NCBI RefSeq assembly: GCF_031585635.1
Contig: NZ_CP134195.1
Location: 992,001 to 1,056,000, forward strand
Length of the DNA: 64,000 bases
Direction of reading: 5' to 3'
DNA from: Paraburkholderia sp. FT54
GTDB lineage: Bacteria; Pseudomonadota; Gammaproteobacteria; Burkholderiales; Burkholderiaceae
Every line of letters starts with the position of its first letter. The stretch's first letter is position 1. Shown here in pieces: positions 57,428 through 64,000 of the stretch. Position numbers and translations under genes: made by a program. The notes below the pieces were generated by a model. That model saw only the letters and a program-made list of their open reading frames with translations, did no database searches and was not told where the DNA came from.

Positions 57428-58195
57428 ATGCAGTTCGATGTCGTCACGCTCTTTCCTGACATGTTTCGCGCGCTGACCGACTGGGGCATCACCAGCCGTG
57501 CGGCGAAGCAGGAGCGCTACGGGTTGCGTACGTGGAATCCGCGCGATTTCACCACCGACAATTACCGCACGATCGACGATCGCCCGTACGGCGGCGGCCC
57601 CGGCATGGTCATGCTGGCCAAGCCGCTGGAAGACGCAATCGGCGCGGCGAAAGCGGCGCAGGCGGAGCAGGGCATCGGCGCATCGCGCGTCGTGATGATG
57701 TCGCCGCAAGGCGCCACGCTGAATCACGACCGTGTCATGCAGTTCGCGGCCGAACCCGGTTTGATCCTGTTGTGCGGGCGCTATGAAGCGATCGATCAGC
57801 GTTTGCTCGACCGTGTCGTCGACGAAGAAGTCAGCCTTGGCGACTTCGTGCTGTCGGGCGGCGAATTGCCGGCCATGGCCTTGATGGACGCCGTGGTGCG
57901 TCAGTTGCCCGGTGTGCTCAATGACTCGCAGTCAGCGGTGCAGGATAGTTTTGTCGACGTGCTGCTGGATTGTCCGCATTACACGCGCCCTGAGGAATAC
58001 AACGGTGCGCGTGTGCCCGATGTGCTGCTCGGCGGCCATCATGCGGAGATCGAAGCGTGGCGCCGGCGTGAAGCTCTGCGCAACACGTTGAACAAACGGC
58101 CCGATCTGATCGTGAAGGCCAGAAAGAACAAGATGTTGAGCCGTGCCGATGAGGCGTGGCTTACGAGTCTCGCGAAGGAAGAGTCGAAGGCGTAA
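57428..58195 (+). CDS. trmD: tRNA (guanine37-N1)-methyltransferase
   Basis: 255 residues. It methylates G37 of tRNAs that read CNN/CGG-type codons, preventing +1 frameshifts. SPOUT-family trefoil-knot motifs: [80 protein letters not shown] and [20 protein letters not shown]. Third gene of the operon, 24 bases after rimM. Confidence 0.98.
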   Translation: MQFDVVTLFPDMFRALTDWGITSRAAKQERYGLRTWNPRDFTTDNYRTIDDRPYGGGPGMVMLAKPLEDAIGAAKAAQAEQGIGASRVVMMSPQGATLNHDRVMQFAAEPGLILLCGRYEAIDQRLLDRVVDEEVSLGDFVLSGGELPAMALMDAVVRQLPGVLNDSQSAVQDSFVDVLLDCPHYTRPEEYNGARVPDVLLGGHHAEIEAWRRREALRNTLNKRPDLIVKARKNKMLSRADEAWLTSLAKEESKA

Positions 58196-58352
58196 AGCCT
58201 TGGGCCTTTCGAGCGGACATTAGGCGGCGCCGCGCATGCGTGCACGGCGCCAGATGTGAACCCATCCTCTATCGGGGCCGTAGCCAGGCACACTAAGGAA
58301 ACTGAGTGCAAGGCAGGTACGAACGCCGACAAGATGGACTTAGGAGTCAGTG

Positions 58353-58742
58353 ATGAATCTGATTGCAAAACTCGAGCAGGAAGAAATCGCGCGCGCCCTC
58401 GGCGAGAAGACCATCCCCGAATTCGCTCCCGGCGATACGGTGATTGTCAGCGTGAATGTGGTTGAAGGTACGCGTAAGCGTGTTCAGGCTTACGAAGGCG
58501 TCGTGATCGCCAAGCGTAACCGTGGTCTGAATTCGTCGTTCATCGTCCGCAAGATTTCGTCGGGCGAAGGCGTCGAGCGTACGTTCCAGACGTACTCGCC
58601 GCTGCTGGCAAGTATTGTCGTGAAGCGTCGCGGCGATGTGCGTCGTGCGAAGCTGTACTACCTGCGCGACCGTTCGGGCAAGTCGGCCCGGATCAAGGAA
58701 AAGCTGGTTGCGAAGAAAGATCGCAACGCTGCCGAAGCGTAA
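58353..58742 (+). CDS. rplS: 50S ribosomal protein L19
   Basis: 129 residues from the ATG at 58353, directly after a GTG; TAGGAG is upstream. Conserved [60 protein letters not shown] and [20 protein letters not shown]. It lies at the 30S-50S interface. The gap from trmD contains a GGCGCCG...CGGCGCC hairpin (58228-58253). Confidence 0.98.
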   Translation: MNLIAKLEQEEIARALGEKTIPEFAPGDTVIVSVNVVEGTRKRVQAYEGVVIAKRNRGLNSSFIVRKISSGEGVERTFQTYSPLLASIVVKRRGDVRRAKLYYLRDRSGKSARIKEKLVAKKDRNAAEA

Positions 58743-58753
58743 ATGCTGTAAGA

Positions 58754-58782
58754 AAAAGCACCCCTCGCGGGTGCTTTTTTGT
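58754..58782 (+). terminator. Rho-independent terminator of the rpsP operon
   Basis: GCACCC pairs with GGGTGC within AAAAA...TTTTTT flanks, giving a strong terminator 12 bases after rplS. Confidence 0.92.
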
Positions 58783-58834
58783 TTGCCAGGTCAAAATAGC
58801 GGCATGTCCCCTATCCGCTCATTCGAGAGACCCG

Positions 58835-59551
58835 TTGATCCGCCCCGTCTTTGAGCCTGAAACCCTGCCTGTCGAAGCGACGAGCGCCGATCTGCCGCCG
58901 GTGGCGAGCGAGCGTCTCACGCCTGATGGCCTGCGCGCGCGCTTCGAGCAGCGTCTTGCCTGGACCCCCGAGCGTATCGTCGAAGCACCCTGGCGCGATG
59001 CCCACGCCGATCCACGCGTCGCGGCGGTACTAGTGCCGCTGGTGGTTCGCGAACACGGCCTGACCGTGCTGCTCACCCAGCGTGCCGACCATCTGAACGA
59101 TCACGCTGGCCAGGTGAGCTTTCCCGGCGGCCGTCACGAACCCTTCGACGCCGACGCCACCGCCACCGCGCTGCGGGAGGCGGAGGAGGAGGTCGGTCTC
59201 GCGCCGTCGCGCGTGGAAATTCTCGGTGCATTGCCCGACTATCTGACGGGCACCGGTTTTCGCGTGACGCCGGTGATCGGTCTTGTGCATCCGCCGTTCA
59301 CGGTGAAGGCGGATGCGCTCGAAGTGGCCGAAGTCTTCGAAGTACCGCTCGCTTTTCTGATGAACCCCGCGCATCACGAGGTGCGCGTGTTCAGCTATGA
59401 AGGCGGCGAGCGCCGCTTTTTCGCCATGCCGTATCCGCGCGCCGCGTCGGCTGAAACTGAAGAGCGCGGGCGCGAGGTCGGCGGCCACTATTTCATCTGG
59501 GGCGCGACGGCGGCGATGCTGCGCAACTTCTATCGGTTCCTCGCGGCGTGA
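58835..59551 (+). CDS. Nudix hydrolase, CoA pyrophosphatase (NudL) type
   Basis: 238 residues from a TTG start at 58835, preceded by GAGAGA. The Nudix region reads QVSFPGGRHEPFDADATATA followed by LREAEEEVGLAPS, giving the REAEEEVGL core; the HAGQVSFPGG lead-in and ILGALPDYLTGTGFRVTPVI are typical of the UPF0035/NudL group that splits coenzyme A into phosphopantetheine and 3',5'-ADP. C-terminal HEVRVFSYEGGERRFFAMPY fits too. Monocistronic, after a terminator. Confidence 0.88.
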   Translation: MIRPVFEPETLPVEATSADLPPVASERLTPDGLRARFEQRLAWTPERIVEAPWRDAHADPRVAAVLVPLVVREHGLTVLLTQRADHLNDHAGQVSFPGGRHEPFDADATATALREAEEEVGLAPSRVEILGALPDYLTGTGFRVTPVIGLVHPPFTVKADALEVAEVFEVPLAFLMNPAHHEVRVFSYEGGERRFFAMPYPRAASAETEERGREVGGHYFIWGATAAMLRNFYRFLAA

Positions 59552-59665
59552 GCCGCGCCGGACTGTGCAGTTGTCGGGTGTTTGTCAACGTCCGCGCTCA
59601 GTCGCATCCGACCCTGTGCTATCGTTATAAAACAATCGCAAAACTCGAATAGCACGGCGCATCGC

Positions 59666-60604
59666 ATGACTTTTTTCTCCGTATTGCTGGCTCTGATCAT
59701 TGAACAGGTACGCGCGCTCTCGCCGAACAATCCGGTGTCAGCGTTGCTTCAATACCATGCGGAGTCGGCGGCGCACGGATTCGATGCCGGCAAGCCGAAG
59801 CATGGCCTGCTTGCCTGGCTCGTGGTGGTGGTGCCCTGGACGCTGGTCGTCGCACTCGTCTACTACGTGCTCTATCACATTCACTTTGCGCTGGCGTTCC
59901 TGTGGAACGTCGCGGTGCTGTACTTCACGCTGGGCTTTCGCCAGTTCAGCCATTACTTCACGGACATCCACCTCGCGCTGAACAACGACGACGTGCCGCG
60001 CGCGCGTGAAATCCTGAACGAATGGACCGGGCTCGATACCGTCGATATGCCGGTCAGCGAGATCGTGCGTCATACATTGATTCATGCGGTGGTCGCTTCG
60101 CATCGACACGTGTTCGGCGTGTTCTTCTGGTTTCTGATTCCGGTCGGCCCGGCGGGCGCGGTCCTATATCGGATTGCCGAGTACCTCGCGCGCACATGGG
60201 CGCGACCGGTCGACGACCGCACCGTCGCGTTTTCGAGTTTCGCGCAGCGCGCTTTCTTCGTGATCGACTGGGTGCCGGCGCGGCTGACGTCGCTGGGCTT
60301 TGCGATCGTCGGCAATTTCGAAGACGCGATTTATGCATGGCGCAACCATGCGCGCCAGTGGCCGGATGCGAACGACGGCGTGTTGCTGGCCGCGGGCAGC
60401 GGAGCGCTAGGCGCACGACTGAGTGGGCCGCTGGCTGAGCCGTCGAGCCTCGACGCGCTCGCCACCGGCGACGGCGGCCCGATGCAGGTCGGCGACGACT
60501 GCACGCCGCGCACGCTGCAATCGGCCGTGGGCCTGGTGTGGCGCGCAGTGGTGTTGTGGATGATTTTGTTGTTGATGCTGACGATCGCGGTGTGGCTGGC
60601 TTGA
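59666..60604 (+). CDS. CobD/CbiB-family membrane protein (AmpE-like)
   Basis: 312 residues from the ATG at 59666 (MTFFSVLLALIIEQVRALSP); the longer frame is not convincing. Several membrane helices (LLAWLVVVVPWTLVVALVYY, FGVFFWFLIPVGPAGAVLYR, a C-terminal VLWMILLLMLTIAVWLA). Family-like stretches: FRQFSHYFTDIHLALNNDDV, HTLIHAVVASHRHVFGVFFW and WVPARLTSLGFAIVGNFEDA. Related to cobinamide synthase CbiB and to AmpE, but no cobalamin genes are near. Betaproteobacterial members of this kind probably have another, unknown membrane role. Confidence 0.82.
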   Translation: MTFFSVLLALIIEQVRALSPNNPVSALLQYHAESAAHGFDAGKPKHGLLAWLVVVVPWTLVVALVYYVLYHIHFALAFLWNVAVLYFTLGFRQFSHYFTDIHLALNNDDVPRAREILNEWTGLDTVDMPVSEIVRHTLIHAVVASHRHVFGVFFWFLIPVGPAGAVLYRIAEYLARTWARPVDDRTVAFSSFAQRAFFVIDWVPARLTSLGFAIVGNFEDAIYAWRNHARQWPDANDGVLLAAGSGALGARLSGPLAEPSSLDALATGDGGPMQVGDDCTPRTLQSAVGLVWRAVVLWMILLLMLTIAVWLA

Positions 60605-60659
60605 CGTCGCCGCGCTAAGCGCTACTCGGAAAAAGAAAACCGGCTTCAGAGTGCTGACC

Positions 60660-60697
60660 AGCCCTACGTTTCTTCGAAGCGTAGGGCTTTGTTTTTC
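60660..60697 (+). terminator. Rho-independent terminator after the CobD/CbiB-family gene
   Basis: AGCCCTACG (60660-60668) pairs with CGTAGGGCT (60680-60688), followed by TTGTTTTT. Confidence 0.88.
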
Positions 60698-60794
60698 AGG
60701 CGTGGATAATCGCACGTCAAGCGATTGCTCCGGTTTTTCACCTATGCCGCCAGCAGCACGGTGTTCCGATCAGCACGGTCTACAGCGAATCCCT

Positions 60795-61115
60795 TCACCC
60801 ATCCCGCGGATCGCGCGCCGTCCCACACTGCCAGCACACCGTAAACTGCGCCTCGAGCGTTTCACCACACTGACGACACCGCCAGCCAGGCGACCCCGCT
60901 GCCGGTCCATGTAACGCCGCGTCGATCAAGCTCCGGGCCATTGCCTCATCGCGTTCATCGACGAGCCAAAGCTCCGGCGAGCACTGGTCCGCCGGAATAT
61001 CCCCGAGCGCGCCGTTCAGATAGCGGTTATGCAACTCGCAAGCAATGCCCGCGGTGGCCAGCACATTGACCCAATGCTGTCCGATGATCAAATTCGGCGC
61101 GCGCATCAGTTTCAT
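60795..61115 (-). CDS. DUF2007-like protein with C-terminal zinc ribbon
   Basis: 106 residues from the ATG at 61115 (MKLMRAPNLIIGQHWVNVLA); it starts one base after the rsgA stop codon. The N-terminal half (NLIIGQHWVNVLATAGIACE, PADQCSPELWLVDERDEAMA) is the DUF2007/GlnB-like signal-domain pattern. The C-terminal half has four cysteines in two CxxC pairs, WRCRQCGETLEAQFTVCWQCG, a small zinc ribbon. Function unknown; probably the last gene of the M48-rsgA-DUF2007 operon. Confidence 0.85.
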   Translation of the reverse strand: MKLMRAPNLIIGQHWVNVLATAGIACELHNRYLNGALGDIPADQCSPELWLVDERDEAMARSLIDAALHGPAAGSPGWRCRQCGETLEAQFTVCWQCGTARDPRDG

Positions 61116-61116
61116 A

Positions 61117-62067
61117 TCAGCGGACGATCTGGCTGGCTTCGTGCACGAGTTGCGCATACAGCGCATGCCGTTCGCGGCGGATGCTGCCATCGGCCACGGC
61201 TTCGAGAATCGCGCAACCGGGTTCCTGCAAATGATGGCAGTTGTAGAACCGGCAGTTCGGCAACAGCGACCGGAACTCCGGAAACGCGCGCTCGAGCCGG
61301 CCTTCGGTCAAATGATGCAGACCGAATTCCTGGAAACCCGGCGAGTCGATCAACGCGCCGCCTTCGCCGTCCGCGCTGTCCGGCAGCGGATAGAGACGCG
61401 TGAAGGTCGTGGTGTGGCGCCCACTGTTGAGCGCCGTCGAAATCTCGCGCGTGGCGACTTCGGCATCGGGAATCAGCAGATTCACCAGCGTGGATTTGCC
61501 CATGCCGGACTGGCCGAGCAACAGCGTCGAATGACCATGCAGATGTTCGATCAGCGCGGCACGCGCGGCCTCGGGTTGCATCTTGATCGACACTTCCACC
61601 ACCGTATAACCCAGCGCGCGATACGACTCGAGCCGCTTGCGCGCGCCTTCGAGCGAGTCGGTCACGTCGGTCTTGTTCAGCACGATCAGCGGCTTCAGTT
61701 CGTTCGCCTCGGCCGCGACGAGCGCGCGCCCGAGCAGGTCTTCACTGAAATGCGGTTCAGTGGCGAGCACGATCAACAATTGATCGAGGTTCGCGGCGAA
61801 CAGCTTCGACTTGTACTGATCCGAGCGATACAGCAAATTGCGCCGTTCGCCGATCTCGACGATCACGCCTTGGTCCGCCGAAGCCAGTTCGTACACCACG
61901 CGATCGCCGACCGCCACTTCGCTGCGCTTGCCGCGCGGAAAGCATTGGAGCATGGCGCCGCCGTCATCCGGCGCGACCAGATAGTGGCGGCCATGCGCGG
62001 CCACGACTAGGCCGCCTACGCGCGCGCTGGACGGCGCGCGCGGCGCTTTCGGGGAGCGGCCGCTCAT
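61117..62067 (-). CDS. rsgA: Ribosome small-subunit-dependent GTPase A
   Basis: 316 residues. Circularly permuted GTPase that checks 30S maturation. An OB-fold N-terminus ([20 protein letters not shown]) precedes G4 [11 protein letters not shown], then G1 [17 protein letters not shown] and G3 [22 protein letters not shown]-terminal zinc domain has C-x5-C-H-x-x-x-x-x-x-C in [17 protein letters not shown]. Its start overlaps the M48 protease stop by four bases. Confidence 0.96.
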   Translation of the reverse strand: MSGRSPKAPRAPSSARVGGLVVAAHGRHYLVAPDDGGAMLQCFPRGKRSEVAVGDRVVYELASADQGVIVEIGERRNLLYRSDQYKSKLFAANLDQLLIVLATEPHFSEDLLGRALVAAEANELKPLIVLNKTDVTDSLEGARKRLESYRALGYTVVEVSIKMQPEAARAALIEHLHGHSTLLLGQSGMGKSTLVNLLIPDAEVATREISTALNSGRHTTTFTRLYPLPDSADGEGGALIDSPGFQEFGLHHLTEGRLERAFPEFRSLLPNCRFYNCHHLQEPGCAILEAVADGSIRRERHALYAQLVHEASQIVR

Positions 62068-63323
62068 GCGTGCCGCAGCAGGCGGTCGATCCGCTGCGAC
62101 GCCGGCGGATGCGAATAGTAGAACGCGGTGTAGAGCGGATCGGGCGTGAGGGTCGACGCATTGTCCTCGTACAGCTTGACGAGCGCGTTGACGAGGTCTT
62201 GCGCATCGGTCTGCGTCGCGGCGAACGCGTCGGCTTCGAACTCGTGCTTGCGCGAGCTGAGGCTGCCGAGCGGCGTCACGAAGAACAGGAACACCGGCAG
62301 CGCGAGGAAGAACAGCACCAGCGCGAGGCCGCTATTGCCGCCGATCAGCGACGGCCGCACGCCCAGCCCTTCATAGAACCACACGCACTGCGTGAGCCAG
62401 CCGAGCAGGGCGAGCATCGCGAGACTGATCGCGAAAGTGACGAGCATGCGCTTGATCACGTGACGCCGCTTGAAGTGACCGAGCTCGTGCGCGAGCACGG
62501 CTTCGATCTCGCTGCCCGACAGGCGCGCGAGCAGCGTGTCGAAGAACACGATCCGCTTGGCCGCGCCGAAACCGGTGAAGTAGGCATTGCCGTGCGCCGA
62601 ACGGCGGCTGCCGTCCATCACGAAGAGGCCCTTGGCGGCGAAACCGCAGCGCTGCATGAGCGCTTCGATGCGGCTTTTCAGCGCTTCGTCCTTGAGCGGT
62701 TCGAACTTGTTGAAAAGCGGCGCGATAAACGACGGATACAGCACCAGCACGAGCATCTGGAAGGCGACCCACACGATCCACGTCCACAGCCACCACAGGC
62801 TGCCCGCCTGGTTCATCAGCCAGAGCACGACGAACAGCAGCGGCAGGCCGAAGGCGGCGCCGAGCAGCACGCCCTTGATCCGGTCGACGAAGAAAATGCC
62901 CTTGCTCATGCGGTTGAAGCCGAAGCGCTGCTCGACCACGAACTGCCGGTAGTAGTCGAACGGCAGGTCGATCACGCTGGTGATCGCGATCACCGCGGCG
63001 ACCAGCGCGATCTGGCCGAGGTAGCCGCGGCCGAGCCAGTCGGAGATGCCCAGATCGAGCGCCTGCACGCCGCCGAGCAGCGTGAGGCCGATCAGCACGG
63101 CCGCGCTGACAACGATCTCGATCATCGTGAGGCGGGTGCGCTCGACCGTGTAGTCGGCGGCGCGCTGGTGCGCGGTGAGCGCGATGGTGCCGGCGAACTG
63201 GCTCGGCACCTGCTCGCGATGGCCGGCCACGAAGCGGATTTGCCGCGACGCGAGCCACAGTTTGGTGCCGACCATCGCCACGACGGCGACGACGAACAGA
63301 ACGGTGAAGTACAGGGTAGGCAT
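62064..63323 (-). CDS. M48-family zinc metallopeptidase (Ste24-like)
   Basis: 419 residues. Multi-pass membrane protease: zinc motif in [20 protein letters not shown] (HELGH) and the third ligand in [20 protein letters not shown]. Membrane helices are [20 protein letters not shown] and [20 protein letters not shown] stretches, among others. The eukaryotic-like Ste24 layout ([20 protein letters not shown] before the HExxH) is common in Burkholderiales. It probably degrades or trims membrane or envelope proteins; a substrate is not known. First gene of an operon with rsgA, and divergent from orn. Confidence 0.92.
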   Translation of the reverse strand: MPTLYFTVLFVVAVVAMVGTKLWLASRQIRFVAGHREQVPSQFAGTIALTAHQRAADYTVERTRLTMIEIVVSAAVLIGLTLLGGVQALDLGISDWLGRGYLGQIALVAAVIAITSVIDLPFDYYRQFVVEQRFGFNRMSKGIFFVDRIKGVLLGAAFGLPLLFVVLWLMNQAGSLWWLWTWIVWVAFQMLVLVLYPSFIAPLFNKFEPLKDEALKSRIEALMQRCGFAAKGLFVMDGSRRSAHGNAYFTGFGAAKRIVFFDTLLARLSGSEIEAVLAHELGHFKRRHVIKRMLVTFAISLAMLALLGWLTQCVWFYEGLGVRPSLIGGNSGLALVLFFLALPVFLFFVTPLGSLSSRKHEFEADAFAATQTDAQDLVNALVKLYEDNASTLTPDPLYTAFYYSHPPASQRIDRLLRHA

Positions 63324-63469
63324 CCAGGGATTCCGTGGTATCTATGCGAGAATTATATGTTTCTTCCCGCCGCGCGGCGGGGACACGCTCAAACCAATCT
63401 CAAACGAACCATTGCCGCGGCAGGCGGGCTTGCAGAACAGCCGTTTGCCGGGCCATCAGGGCTGCCTTC

Positions 63470-64000
63470 ATGACTGACATCCTCGCATCCACCGAACAGC
63501 CGCCGCTCGTGCGTAGCGACATGAATCTCGTCTGGCTGGACATGGAAATGACCGGGCTCGAGCCCGATTCCGACCGCATCATCGAAATCGCGGTGGTGGT
63601 GACGAATTCGACGCTCGACAGGATGGTCGAAGGCCCCGTCCTCGCGATTCATCAGGGCGACGAGACGCTCGCCAAAATGGATCAATGGAATCAGAACACG
63701 CATGGCCGCTCGGGCCTGATCGACCGCGTGAAGGCTTCCACGGTGAGCGAGGCCGACGCCACCGAACAGATTCGCGATTTCCTCAGCGTGTTCGTGCCGC
63801 CCGGCAAATCGCCGATGTGCGGCAACTCGATCTGCCAGGACCGCCGCTTCATGGCGCGCTGGATGCCGGATCTGGAGCGTTTCTTCCACTACCGCAATCT
63901 CGACGTCAGTACGCTGAAGGAACTGTGCCGCCGCTGGCAGCCGGCCATTTACAAGGGCTTCCAGAAACGCGCGATGCACACGGCGCTGGCCGATATCCAC
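63470..64000 (+). CDS. orn: Oligoribonuclease, 5' part (3' end outside window)
   Basis: The first 177 codons are present and the frame is open at the window edge. DEDDh 3'-5' exoribonuclease that degrades 2-5 nt RNAs (and pGpG): [20 protein letters not shown] carries the first D/E pair, [20 protein letters not shown] follows, and [36 protein letters not shown] and [16 protein letters not shown] supply the later Asp/His motifs. The start is ATG at 63470; an internal ATG before NLVWLD matches shorter family members. Divergent from the M48 gene. Confidence 0.95.
   Translation, partial: MTDILASTEQPPLVRSDMNLVWLDMEMTGLEPDSDRIIEIAVVVTNSTLDRMVEGPVLAIHQGDETLAKMDQWNQNTHGRSGLIDRVKASTVSEADATEQIRDFLSVFVPPGKSPMCGNSICQDRRFMARWMPDLERFFHYRNLDVSTLKELCRRWQPAIYKGFQKRAMHTALADIH

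Noticed and set aside
58228-58253. Possible L19 leader regulatory hairpin
   Set aside because: GGCGCCG...CGGCGCC can pair, but GC-rich stems are common here and nothing matches a known ribosomal-protein leader in this phylum.

Overview
The window is about 64 kb of GC-rich chromosome from a betaproteobacterium, most probably Burkholderiales and Burkholderia/Paraburkholderia-like. Three things point there: the tmRNA tag ANDDTFALAA, the NAD-linked formate dehydrogenase set fdsGBA-D, and the gene order gyrA - (DUF2059) - serC - pheA - hisC - tyrA - aroA - cmk - rpsA - ihfB - lapA - lapB. Genes are dense, coding style is uniform, and I see no phage, insertion sequence, integron, CRISPR array, rRNA or tRNA gene. 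This is core chromosome, not an accessory island.

Layout. 0-9.4 kb is a mixed set: the end of a DUF2968 gene, an unrecognised one-TM protein, a GNAT acetyltransferase, a CitA-like citrate symporter, a TPR/glycosyltransferase-like protein, a divergent SmtB-type regulator plus CDF metal exporter, and a flavin monooxygenase. 9.5-16 kb is the formate dehydrogenase operon (fdsG-B-A-D, minus strand) with a divergent ModE-HTH/periplasmic-binding-like regulator. 16-20 kb holds two small secreted proteins, tmRNA (ssrA), a HAD phosphatase next to ubiG (more like MupP of cell-wall recycling than Gph), ubiG and an OmpA-family porin. 20.3-34.7 kb is the gyrA / serine-aromatic amino acid / translation supercluster, ending in LapA and LapB.

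34.8-38.8 kb makes nucleotide-sugar and heptose precursors for LPS (ugd, a kinase-only hldA, hldD) and then a ComEA-like HhH protein. 39-44.3 kb holds cysM, a MltB transglycosylase, an HDAC-like deacylase, an ECHDC3-like crotonase and a lysophospholipase-like hydrolase. 44.5-47 kb is the methionine ABC importer metNIQ. 47.2-51 kb is etfBA plus an acyl-CoA dehydrogenase, i.e. fatty-acid oxidation electron flow. 51-53 kb is dadA with a divergent Lrp-type regulator. 53-56.2 kb holds a radical SAM gene behind a perfect LexA-type box, a TM2 protein and a sorbosone-dehydrogenase-like protein. 56.2-58.8 kb is the rpsP-rimM-trmD-rplS operon, and 58.8-64 kb holds a Nudix hydrolase, a CobD/CbiB-family membrane protein, DUF2007, rsgA, a Ste24-like M48 protease and the start of orn.

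I found no convincing new multi-gene system. The observations most worth a second look are regulatory or annotation issues: the LexA box upstream of the radical SAM gene, a ribosome-binding-site-sequestering hairpin in front of the comEA-like gene, a terminator-like hairpin directly before metN, an intercistronic hairpin between etfB and etfA with a palindromic operator upstream, the likely mis-naming of mupP as gph, the missing fdsC, and a 38-bp tandem repeat between ihfB and lapA.
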